A stretch of 13,307 nucleotides of DNA from Coemansia sp. RSA 922 (Eukaryota > Kickxellomycota > Kickxellomycetes > Kickxellales > Kickxellaceae): positions 1 to 13,307 of the forward strand of contig JANBQS010000697.1 in assembly GCA_027577415.1 (NCBI GenBank). The letters run 5' to 3'. Both the position numbers and the translations under genes were made by a program. Shown here piece after piece: positions 6,639 to 13,307 of the stretch (within the stretch, counting starts at the first letter, position 1; every line of letters begins with the position of its first letter). The notes beneath the pieces were generated by a model that saw only the letters and a program-made list of their open reading frames with translations, did no database searches and was not told the origin of the DNA.

Positions 6639-9106
6639 TTAGAACTCAACCTTTTGGCCGTTGCCAAGGACCATCTCGTGCAGGGCCTTGCCACCAGGAG
6701 CCATCGGATAGACGTGCTCCGAAGCGTCGACAACGGCCTCAAGCATAACTGGTCCGGGCTCCTTGAGGAACTCCTCAATGGCATGAGGCAGGTCGTTGAG
6801 ATTTGTGACCTTCATGCCGCGGACGCCCATGGCTTCAGCGAGCTTGACAAAGTCCGGATTGCGCATAGGCGTGTGGGAATAGCGCTTGTCGTAGAAGAGG
6901 TCTTGCCACTGCTTGACCATGCCCTGGAAGTTGTTGTTGAGGACCAGCTGCTTGGCGGCAATGCCGTACTGCGCCTGCGTGGCCATCTCCATGGCAGTCA
7001 TGGAGAAGGATCCGTCGCCGTCAATGTTGATGACAGTCTTATCGGGCGCACCGACCTTGGCGCCAATGGCTGCTGGCACACCAAAGCCCATTGTGCCCAG
7101 GCCGCCGGATGTGACAAAGGTGCGTGGATAGCGCCAGCGGTAGTACTGAGCAGTCCACATCTGGTGCTGGCCAACACCGGTGGTCAGAATAGTGTTGTGC
7201 TTCTCAGACTCGAGCTGGCGATTGAGCTCAACAATGACCGACTGCGGCTTGAGGTCGCGCGACGGGTCAGCTTCGGCAGTGTAGGAAAAGGGATATTTAG
7301 ACTTCCATGTCGCGATCTTGTCGAACCACAGACCGCGCTCGCGGTGCTCAATGTGGGGGAGAAGCGCGGCAATGTTCTCGCCAACATCGCCCTCGACGGC
7401 AACGTCTGCGTTGACGGTCTTGTTGATGTTCTTGGGCAGAATGTCAAAATGCACGATTCCGCCACGGCCCTCAAGCGCGGCTTGCTTGGCAGCTGGCGCA
7501 AAGTAGCGCAGATTACCAGTAACACGGTCGTCAAAGCGCGCACCGAGCGCAAGCACCAGGTCGGCGCTTTGGATGGCCAGGTTGGCGTAGACGCTGCCGT
7601 GCATGCCCAGCATATGCAGACTCTTAGGGTCCAGCTCGTCGAACGCGCCCAGGCCCATCAGCGTTGTAGTGACAGGGATGTTGGCCTTATCAGCAAACTC
7701 GCGCAGCATGCGCCAGCCATTTGGCGATGTCAGCACGCCGTGGCCAGCGTAGATGACTGGGCGCGCAGCGCCGTTGCATAGCTCAGCCACACGCTCCAGG
7801 GTGTCGCGGTGGACGCGCGCCGGGTCGTGGGCTCCGGACCGGCCAATGCTCTCGGGCATGGGACGCGAGGGCAGGAACGGGCGTGCGTTGGGGATGGCAC
7901 GGCTCAACACGCCGCCAGTGACGTCCTTGGGCAGGTCGACCAGCACTGGGCCGGGGCGGCCAGACATGGCGATTTCAAAGGCCTCGTTGATGCGGCGAGG
8001 CAGCTCGGCAATGTCCTTGACCATGACGTTCCACTTCGTGCAAGCGCGCGAGATGCCCACAATGTCGGCTTCTTGGAACGCGTCCGTACCGATAGCTGCT
8101 GTTGGCACCTGGCCACTGAACACGATGAGCGGCACGCCGTCCGACAGAGCGTCTTGCAGGGGCGTGATAATGTTGGTTGCTCCTGGACCAGATGTCACTA
8201 GCACAACTCCGGGCTTGCCAGTGACGCGCGCGTATGCCTCGGCCATATGCCCCGCACCCTGCTCGTGGCGCGGCAGGATAAAGTCAAAGTAGGTCGAGTT
8301 GTGGATGGCATCAAACACGGGCAGAATGGCTCCTCCCGGGTATCCAAACACCTTCTCGACGCCATGCCGCAGCATCATCTCATGGAAGATCTCGCCGCCA
8401 GTCATGCCAACAAAGCTATCGTCGTACTCCTTCTCGCCGCGTTGTGCCAGGGGCTGTGCTGGCGACCACCGCTGAGCGCTACCAGCCTTGACGGGCTGTG
8501 CTGCACCAGTAGCTGCACCGGGAGTTGCGGCGTGGGCGCTCTCTTGCATCCTACAGAGTCAAGGCAATAGGCATTTTTAAGCTTTAGCAATGGCTTGCGA
8601 TATATATATAAAAAGGGCGCACGGCTATTGGCTACCAGCGTTGCCGATGCAGGTGGGTGGCACGGTGCAGAAGAAAAAAGATATGCAGTGAACAATGGCG
8701 CCTTGCCTGTGCTCAGCTAATTGCCTGCTTCGTTTGGTTTATCCCCATTTGGACAGCGAGGCTGATTAGGATGGATAAGGGCGATTGGGATGGGAGAGAG
8801 ATAGCACGCTGGACAGCAATGTATAGATAAACGCCGTGAATGGAAGGAGGGCACTCATGGACACGGGACGCTCGCAATCAAACGCCAGTGATCGACGCAA
8901 TACGTGGAGACACTCGCGATAGCAAAGAACACAGGAGCAAACTGTGGTGGTACTTACGGTGTGGTGGTCTTGAACCTCCGTTGGTGGTGTGCTGAAACCG
9001 CCTTGAGCGCTGAAGAGGCAACGCCCGCTTGACGTCTGCTGAGCCCAGAGGCTGCCGAAGCAGCAATCGTAGCCATCGATGTCGTTGACTTTGACGCTAG
9101 AGCCAT
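6639..9106 (-). CDS. ILV2: Acetolactate synthase catalytic subunit, mitochondrial; join(6639..8550, 8958..9106) complement
   Basis: This is the ThDP-dependent catalytic subunit of acetohydroxyacid synthase. It makes 2-acetolactate from pyruvate, and 2-aceto-2-hydroxybutyrate with 2-oxobutyrate, in the mitochondrial matrix. The reading joins two exons into 686 residues, close to yeast Ilv2 (687). Exon 1 encodes 49 residues (plus two bases of a proline codon) with no Asp or Glu, many Ala/Ser/Arg and an RRF near 43-45: a presequence. The core shows FGYPGGA, catalytic Glu146 in HEQGAGH, GQVPTAAIGTDAFQEADI, GARFDDRVTG, and the ThDP motif GDGSF (561-565) through LNNN (587-590), then MVKQWQDLFYD. 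Positions where sulfonylurea-class resistance mutations occur (Pro199, Ala205, Asp390, Trp597 here) carry the sensitive-type residues. Starting at the internal ATG 8549 would drop the presequence. The gene is minus-strand, downstream of and co-oriented with the two ILV6 genes. Confidence 0.95.
8551..8957 (-). other. ILV2 intron 1 (407 bp)
   Basis: On the minus strand the donor is CC|GTAAGT (GT at 8957-8956) and the acceptor is CTGTAG|G (AG at 8552-8551). Splicing joins CC to G as a proline codon and keeps the frame into the catalytic exon. CCTTGAC just before the acceptor fits the YNYTRAY branch-point pattern, though it is close (about 8 bases). The intron contains an alternating AT stretch at 8601-8610. 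Confidence 0.85.
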
Positions 9107-9230
9107 TTTGTGTTGAATATCGAGGAGTATAGAATAATTGCAAAAAAAGAGAGGAGAGAAGAGAGAAGGTGCAATGTGCGTGTCTTGTTCTCGTCGTTGA
9201 CTAGCTTTTCAAGGTGGGGGAGAGAGAGAG

Positions 9231-9236
9231 CTTATA
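9231..9236 (-). promoter_or_regulatory. TATA box of ILV2
   Basis: TATAAG on the minus strand lies 125 bp before the ATG at 9106. It agrees in distance with the CNT1 TATA box, and it supports exon 1, rather than ATG 8549, as the main 5' end. Confidence 0.55.
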
Positions 9237-9546
9237 TCCGGTTATTGTCGCTGCAGAGCTGCTGGATGTTCCGGGCTTCGAAGAAAGAAAAAGACTTTTT
9301 CGCAGAAAAAAGGATGGGGAGAGAAAAAGTACAGTTAACCTCTCGCATGTCTTGGGCCTACTGGCGAGTCCTGTCATTTATACGGAAAAAAAGGTCGCGG
9401 AGGGGTGGTGGCCCAGGCGCGTGCTTGCACGCTAGAAAATTATTTTTTGGGTTTGTGCGGCGGGATCAGGCCAGTCGCAAAGCAGCAATTGTTCGCCTTA
9501 GGCTGTCACAAGCTGCAGCTCCGCCGTTGGCAATTATCCAGATTTG

Positions 9547-9568
9547 TGAGTCATGTCTATATGACTCA
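9547..9568. promoter_or_regulatory. Paired Gcn4/Cpc1-type sites upstream of ILV2
   Basis: TGAGTCA (9547-9553) and TGACTCA (9562-9568) are 15 bp apart start to start. Both are exact palindromic bZIP consensus sites for the general amino acid control activator. They lie about 440-460 bp before the ILV2 ATG and about 110 bp past the ILV6a stop, so ILV2 is the likely target. Confidence 0.65.
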
Positions 9569-9678
9569 GGGCTCTAAAGCAGGACTGCTTTTTTCACCAC
9601 CGAAGGTCGGTAAGCGGGGCTGGTCGTGGAGAAGAAAAGTTTTTTATTTGGTCTCAAAGACTTTGTTGTAGTGGTGCT

Positions 9679-10617
9679 TTAGCTGGGTGGCAAGTTGGAC
9701 AGATCAGGCAAGTCGTCGTGGCTGATAGTGGCCTGGGGCGACGACTGCTCGCTCTCGAACAGCGTGATGTTGCCCGAGCGCGGCATAGCCATGATACCAG
9801 ATCTGACTGCCTCGAGGATGCCAAAGGGGCGGACAAGCTTGAGGAAGGCGTCGACTCGGTCGCTCTTGGCGTTAATCGACACTACAGCAGTGTTCTGCGC
9901 AACATCGAGGATCTCGCCGTTGAACAGGTCAGCCAGTTGCTTGAGCGCGTGCAGTCGGTCCTGCGAGTCAAGGAACGCGTTATCGCTCAATGCCTCAGCG
10001 CCCTCCTCTGCGCTCGCCGCCACACCACCACCCTCCTGGGGCCTGACAATACTGACTTTAACCAGCAGTGACTCGCGCTCAATAATTCGCGTGTGCCCGT
10101 AGTCCAGCACGGCCCACACTGGCACCAGGTCTTCGAGCTGCTTCTTGGCCTGCTCCATGACGATCGCCGGTCCCTTGAGTACCAACGTCATACGGCTCAG
10201 TCCAGGGACTTCGGTTTTGCTGGCCACAAGCGAGTCAATGTTGAATCCGCGTGCCGCCATGATACCCGTTACTCGCGAGAGAACTCCAGGCTCGTCCTGC
10301 GCTAGGCAGTCTAGGATGTGTCGCTCTGTCTGCATCTTGGGCGCAATCGGCGTGTTGTACAAAATGTTTGACACTGCCTGCTCTGCTGCCGACGGACCCA
10401 CCTCTACCCGTGGCAACCGACGTAGCTGCCGAGGATGCTGCTGCTTGAACTCCATTGCTGCTGTCGAGCTCTCGTTAACCTTGCCGCCATTGTTGTTCTG
10501 TTCCTTGCCCTTTGCTGCAGCTGCTGCGCCGTTAGTGCTCATGGCGCGTGCCGCCGCAACTACTACCGATGGTACTCTGCCCAGTCCCTTGGGCGCAATA
10601 ACTAGTCGCGTAAACAT
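9679..10617 (-). CDS. ILV6: Acetolactate synthase regulatory subunit, mitochondrial (copy a)
   Basis: The 312-residue regulatory subunit binds the Ilv2 catalytic subunit, raises its activity and confers valine feedback inhibition. The N-terminus (MFTRLVIAPKGLGRVPSVVV) is basic and lacks acidic residues, as expected of a mitochondrial presequence. After a low-complexity Ala/Asn/Gln linker to about residue 70, the conserved part starts at AVSNILYNTP. The N-terminal ACT domain runs from about 99 to 178 (RHILDCLAQDEPGVLSRVTG, AARGFNIDS, VPGLSRMT), including the NID loop of the valine site. The C-terminal ACT-like domain includes FNGEILDVA, INAKSDRVDAFLKLVRPFGILEAVRSG. It ends with DLSNLPPS, also found at the end of copy b. 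It is one exon with TAA at 9679-9681. This copy has a short, Glu/Ala-rich linker (about 193-216) between the domains. Confidence 0.94.
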   Translation of the reverse strand: MFTRLVIAPKGLGRVPSVVVAAARAMSTNGAAAAAKGKEQNNNGGKVNESSTAAMEFKQQHPRQLRRLPRVEVGPSAAEQAVSNILYNTPIAPKMQTERHILDCLAQDEPGVLSRVTGIMAARGFNIDSLVASKTEVPGLSRMTLVLKGPAIVMEQAKKQLEDLVPVWAVLDYGHTRIIERESLLVKVSIVRPQEGGGVAASAEEGAEALSDNAFLDSQDRLHALKQLADLFNGEILDVAQNTAVVSINAKSDRVDAFLKLVRPFGILEAVRSGIMAMPRSGNITLFESEQSSPQATISHDDLPDLSNLPPS

Positions 10618-10941
10618 TTGAGATAAATTGGTCGAGTGAAATATAAAAAATAATTGAATACTGTTTGCAAGGAGAGAAGAAGGAAAGCACGGTATTGGCT
10701 AACGCACTAGGGGCACATCCTCCAGGTGAAAATTAGCGGACTGTTCCCAGCCTAGACTCGCACAAAAAACTGAAGCCACTTCTCAAGACGATCACATGGC
10801 TGTGGTGACTCAGTACGTACGTCTGACGTCGTGAATCATCATCACATGTGCTCTGAGAGCAGCGTACATGGGGATAAAAGTTGAACACATTTCCGATTTC
10901 AAATCTGCTTAGAAGGTCATTAGAGAATAACTGGTCTGAGC
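10618..10941 (-). promoter_or_regulatory. ILV6a promoter region and ILV6b 3' flank
   Basis: This is 324 bp between the two ILV6 genes. It contains one TGACTCA at 10806-10812 and, next to it, a CRE-like TGACGTC at 10824-10830. No TATA box is seen at the 125-bp distance used by neighbours; an AT-rich stretch (10640-10660) lies very close to the ATG and more likely belongs to the 5' UTR. Confidence 0.5.
10806..10812. promoter_or_regulatory. Gcn4/Cpc1-type site upstream of ILV6a
   Basis: This is an exact TGACTCA 189 bp before the ILV6a ATG. A TGACGTC, which bZIP factors of the ATF/CREB type favour, follows 11 bases later. Confidence 0.6.
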
Positions 10942-11868
10942 TTAGCTAGGTGGCAGATGCGAGAGATCCGGAGCTGGACCGCTGCCAGCCTCCTCTTCGT
11001 CGGTAGGCGCATCTTGGTCCTCGTAGAGCGAGAGCTTGGCAGCACGCGACATGGCCATGCGGCCAGAGCGTGCAGCCTCAAGGATGCCAAAGGGCGCAGC
11101 AATCTTCATGAAGGCGTCGACACGATCCGATTTGGCGCACAGCTCGACGATGCAGCACTCAGCACCGACATCAACGACCTTGGCGCCAAACATCGTCGCC
11201 AGATTGCGAATGTATCCGAGACGTCGGCTACACTCGACGACCTGGACATGGGGCGGTGTTGCGCTAAAGTCGGCAGAACCCTCATTGTGCTGCTCCTCGG
11301 CCATCTGGCGCTCGCGCACGGCAGTTGGCGACAGAGGCTGGCGTGGTGTGCACGTGTTATCGCCACAGCTCAAGTGCTCGGGTCCCAAGGTGGATAGCTT
11401 GATGAGCAGGATCTCGCGCTCAACGACCTTGGCGTCGCTGAGATCGACGACGGCCCAGACCTGTGGTAGGTCCTCCAGCTGCTTGCGCGCCTGCTGCACC
11501 ACGGCCTGCTCGCCCTTGACCGTTATCGTCATCCGACTCAAGCCTGGGATCTCGGTGCGGCTGACAACCACGCTGTCAATGTTGTATCCGCGCGCTGCCA
11601 TGATGCCAGTCGCTCGTGTCAGAATACCTGGCTCGTCTTGCATGAAGCAATTGAGTACATGGATGTGGTGAGACGTCTTTTGCGCTGTCGGAGTCTTGTA
11701 GATAATGTTGCTGACCGCATCGGCCGTCGAGGTGCCTCGTCCGTACCAGCTGCCTGATGACGGCGATTGCGGCTGGCCTGCCTTCCGTGTCGAGTGTCTG
11801 ACTATAGTCAGAGTGTTGCTTGCGCGGGCGACCCTGAGCGCCGCTGCAACCGAGTGTCTGGCTAGCAT
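10942..11868 (-). CDS. ILV6: Acetolactate synthase regulatory subunit paralog, mitochondrial (copy b, cysteine-rich)
   Basis: The 308-residue product is a second Ilv6-type protein. Over the first ACT domain it is about 60 percent identical to copy a by eye (AVSNIIYKTP, then QDEPGILTRATGIMAARGYNIDS, TEIPGLSRMT, RKQLEDL). The first 30 residues (MLARHSVAAALRVARASNTL and on) form a basic, acid-free presequence. The C-terminal domain has LCAKSDRVDAFMKIAAPFGILEAARSG and the shared end DLSHLPPS. Two differences from copy a stand out. The linker between ACT domains is longer (about 161-210). There are six extra cysteines (168, 173, 213, 238, 239, 244), whereas copy a has a single Cys (104), matched here by Cys74. 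The frame is intact and the core is conserved, so it looks functional. It is divergent from ILV5, with 762 bp between starts. Confidence 0.92.
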   Translation of the reverse strand: MLARHSVAAALRVARASNTLTIVRHSTRKAGQPQSPSSGSWYGRGTSTADAVSNIIYKTPTAQKTSHHIHVLNCFMQDEPGILTRATGIMAARGYNIDSVVVSRTEIPGLSRMTITVKGEQAVVQQARKQLEDLPQVWAVVDLSDAKVVEREILLIKLSTLGPEHLSCGDNTCTPRQPLSPTAVRERQMAEEQHNEGSADFSATPPHVQVVECSRRLGYIRNLATMFGAKVVDVGAECCIVELCAKSDRVDAFMKIAAPFGILEAARSGRMAMSRAAKLSLYEDQDAPTDEEEAGSGPAPDLSHLPPS

Positions 11869-12156
11869 TAGTGAGGCGTGTGTTTGCTAGTATCAGAGCT
11901 CTAAAACGAAGAAGGGGCTGTCACTAGTAGTAAAAAAAAATTAAACGTCGTTGAACAATGAGTTAATGGAAAAAAGAGGGCTTGCAGAGAAGAAGAAAAG
12001 CGCTATGCGAACAGATGCTTGCTTTGACACTCCAGGGTCATCCAGCCTCAATGCTAGGACTACGCAGATTTGGATGACACGACTATCCTGGCTCGCCGAG
12101 CCGAGGGAGCCAAGCTCCGCCCATCTCGCGACTTTCAGACGGAATCTGGTCTAGTG

Positions 12157-12173
12157 TGTCACAAGTTGTGACA
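12157..12173. repeat. 17-bp perfect palindrome in the ILV6b/ILV5 intergenic region
   Basis: TGTCACAA, a central G and TTGTGACA form perfect 8-base arms. It lies 289 bp from the ILV6b ATG and 458 bp from the ILV5 ATG, which suits a dimeric transcription factor site serving one or both genes. The half site TGTCACAAG also occurs upstream of ILV2 (9504-9512). I do not recognise the factor. Confidence 0.5.
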
Positions 12174-12386
12174 TGCGTATCACCCAATGCCCAAAAGCGG
12201 CCTAAAGAAAGGGATTTGCAAGGAGCTGGAAAATGGTACTGTTTCCGGTGTGACTTGCTTGCCTGCACATGCCTAATGAACCTGTCCGCCTTGCCCTCTG
12301 CCGGAACTAGGCGAGCCAATCGCCAGTTGCAGCGGCAAACAAGCAAAACGAGGCCGCCCTTTGTATGCGTCGACTAAATGGTGTTG

Positions 12387-12393
12387 TGAGTCA
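12387..12393. promoter_or_regulatory. Gcn4/Cpc1-type site upstream of ILV5
   Basis: This is an exact TGAGTCA 238 bp before the ILV5 ATG and about 75 bp before its TATA box, a normal activator position. Confidence 0.65.
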
Positions 12394-12468
12394 ACAGAGA
12401 TAACACTCACATTTCTTCGGAGCAGGGGGTGGGAGGATGATATTGCGCGGCGCCAACGGAAAAAAGGG

Positions 12469-12474
12469 TATAAA
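12469..12474 (+). promoter_or_regulatory. TATA box of ILV5
   Basis: GGGTATAAAGA contains a consensus TATAAA 157 bp before the ATG and is followed by a pyrimidine-rich leader, as in strongly expressed fungal genes. Confidence 0.7.
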
Positions 12475-12630
12475 GACTGGGCCTTGCCTCTCCCTCTTCC
12501 CTCTTGCAAGAGTTCGATACGAAACGCAAACACTTCTCTTCTGTATAATTCAACTTATCTACGACATTTTTGCCTGTTACGCCCGCGTAAGCTTACACAT
12601 CTACTTTCAACACATAGCCTAACATTGACA

Positions 12631-13307
12631 ATGGCCTCTCGTGCTGCTGCTCGCTCTTTCGCTCGCTCTGCTGCTTCGGCTGCTCGTGCACCCATCGCCT
12701 CGCGCGTCCTGGCGGCTGCTCCTCGCTTTGCTGCCCGCGCCGCTGCTCCCGCTGTCTTCAGCTCGGTAAGTCTCTCTTCTTCTGCCCATGGTACATGTTG
12801 CCTAGCTTCTCTTGCGATCCAGCGCTCTAGAACATCGAGCTATTCAATGAGGATGCATGGCTTCACTGAGTAGCTCGATCTTGGAATTGGCGTGGCACAC
12901 AAGAGCAGTAAACAGTGTGCCATTTTTTTCTTCTTGCTACTGGACGTCCTCTCCCTCTTTGGCCAAATGAGCCTTACAGCCAGTGTGTGTGCCCCAGGCC
13001 TTCGCCTCCCGCCTTCCATATTCGTCGTATTGCGCACATGGCAAATGTCGATGAGCCTAGAGCATAGAGATTGCCCCTTCTCCGTTCACTTCTTTTGGGC
13101 TATCTTTGAAGATCCATGGAAGTAGCATGTGAATGAAGACGGCTCCAAGCGGCACATTGTTTTTTTTATTCCCGCTCGTCCTGATAAAGATACAAATGTG
13201 CTAATCGTCTGACTACACTTTCTTTTGTCCTTTAGAGCCTCCAGCAATCTCGCGGCATCAAGACCTTGAACTTTGGCGGATCTCAGGAGAAGGTTTATGA
13301 GCGCTCG
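12631..13307 (+). CDS. ILV5: Ketol-acid reductoisomerase (acetohydroxyacid reductoisomerase), mitochondrial, 5' part; join(12631..12765, 13236..13307)
   Basis: This is the start of the enzyme that converts acetolactate, the ILV2 product, to 2,3-dihydroxyisovalerate with NADPH in mitochondria. Exon 1 (45 codons, MASRAAARSFARSAASAARA onward) has nine Arg, no Asp or Glu and many Ala/Ser: a textbook presequence. Exon 2, after a 470-bp intron, reads SLQQSRGIKTLNFGGSQEKV and then YERS. This matches the mature N-terminus of fungal Ilv5, where RG(L/I)KxxNFGG and VYER are conserved. Splicing is phase 0. The window ends 24 codons into exon 2, so the NADPH-binding and catalytic domains are not visible. 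An open frame that reads from exon 1 into the intron ends at a TAG at 12871-12873 and is not the product. Confidence 0.88.
12766..13235 (+). other. ILV5 intron 1 (470 bp)
   Basis: The donor is TCG|GTAAGT at 12766 and the acceptor is TCCTTTAG at 13228-13235. A branch-point match, CTGAC, lies at 13209-13213, 23 bases before the splice, and a T-rich tract sits between. A second AG directly follows (13236-13237), but using it would break the frame. I see no gene or structured RNA in the intron. Confidence 0.85.

Larger units (their letters stand above)
9107..9678 (-). promoter_or_regulatory. ILV2 promoter and 5' UTR region; also the ILV6a 3' flank
   Basis: This 572-bp gap contains no gene. Reading towards ILV2 (minus strand) it holds two TGASTCA sites (9547-9568), a TGTCACAAG at 9504-9512, a TATA element (TATAAG, complement of 9231-9236) 125 bp before the ATG, and a pyrimidine-rich CT/TC tract (complement of about 9140-9170) in the predicted 5' UTR. 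The ATG context is strong (CAAAATGG). Confidence 0.6.
11869..12630. promoter_or_regulatory. Divergent ILV6b / ILV5 promoter region
   Basis: This 762-bp bidirectional gap has no convincing gene. Seen from ILV6b, there is an A-run at 11932-11940 and GGCTGTCACTAG at 11917-11928. Towards ILV5 there is a 17-bp palindrome (12157-12173), CCAAT pentamers at 12184-12188 and 12316-12320, TGAGTCA at 12387-12393 and a TATA box at 12469-12474. The ILV5 leader is pyrimidine-rich (about 12482-12505) and holds no ATG before 12631. Confidence 0.6.

Noticed and set aside
6654..7781. Long open frame (375 codons) on the plus strand across ILV2
   Set aside because: It lies wholly antisense to the conserved catalytic domain and has no recognisable motifs; third-position G/C bias in the real gene explains the missing stops.
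7753..8292. Second antisense open frame over ILV2
   Set aside because: Same cause; composition is Arg/Ser/Thr-rich without domain features.
8766..9143. Minus-strand open frame overlapping ILV2 exon 1 in another frame
   Set aside because: It is shifted relative to the acid-free presequence frame and runs into the intron with no family similarity.
9219..9230. GA dinucleotide run upstream of ILV2
   Set aside because: Only about six units, adjoining the general purine/pyrimidine tract; not a notable repeat.
9110..9577. 155-codon plus-strand open frame in the ILV2 promoter
   Set aside because: It consists largely of translated GA/CT-rich low-complexity sequence and overlaps the TATA box and Gcn4-type sites.
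12361..12873. Single open frame covering the ILV5 presequence and part of the downstream sequence
   Set aside because: It starts upstream of the TATA box and reads into the intron; the spliced model gives the conserved Ilv5 N-terminus instead.
1..13307. Mobile elements, CRISPR arrays, rRNA or tRNA
   Set aside because: No transposase-like frame, long terminal repeats, regularly spaced repeats or conserved RNA cores were seen on either strand.

Overview
The window reads as nuclear DNA of a fungus. It holds eukaryote-type genes (a 3' end of HEM2, RRP4) and three kinds of branched-chain amino acid enzymes that carry mitochondrial presequences. Two clear GT-AG introns are present and intergenic distances are short (51 to about 760 bp). 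The ILV2 reconstruction gives 686 residues, close to the yeast enzyme. Concentrative nucleoside transporters are absent from budding yeast, so an early-diverging lineage (for example Kickxellomycotina) is my guess; no marker here proves it.

Layout. Positions 1-117 are the C-terminal tail of 5-aminolevulinate dehydratase. 360-843 (minus) is an uncertain small membrane-protein gene with a frame break. 970-1827 is the exosome subunit RRP4. 2560-4296 and 4845-6587 are tandem, same-strand paralogs of a CNT-family nucleoside transporter. 6639-9106 (minus) is ILV2, the acetolactate synthase catalytic subunit, with an upstream presequence exon that a single-ORF reading would miss. 9679-10617 and 10942-11868 (both minus) are two different ILV6 regulatory-subunit genes. 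12631-13307 is the start of ILV5 (acetohydroxyacid reductoisomerase), divergent from the second ILV6 and cut by the window end.

How it fits together. The right half is a compact cluster for the first two shared steps of valine/isoleucine (and leucine precursor) synthesis: catalytic subunit, two alternative regulatory subunits and the next enzyme, all predicted mitochondrial. Four exact Gcn4/Cpc1-type sites (TGASTCA) lie in this window, all in the gaps between ILV genes, which fits general amino acid control of the cluster. In both ILV2 and ILV5 the presequence is a separate first exon, followed by a 400-470 bp intron; the other complete, confidently called genes have no visible intron.

The most interesting observations are the clustering of ILV2, two ILV6 genes and ILV5; the tandem, diverged ILV6 pair, one member being cysteine-rich; and the Gln-to-Ile change in the nucleobase-binding GQSE motif of the second transporter, whose ribose-binding residues are intact. 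I found no tRNA, rRNA, CRISPR or mobile element.
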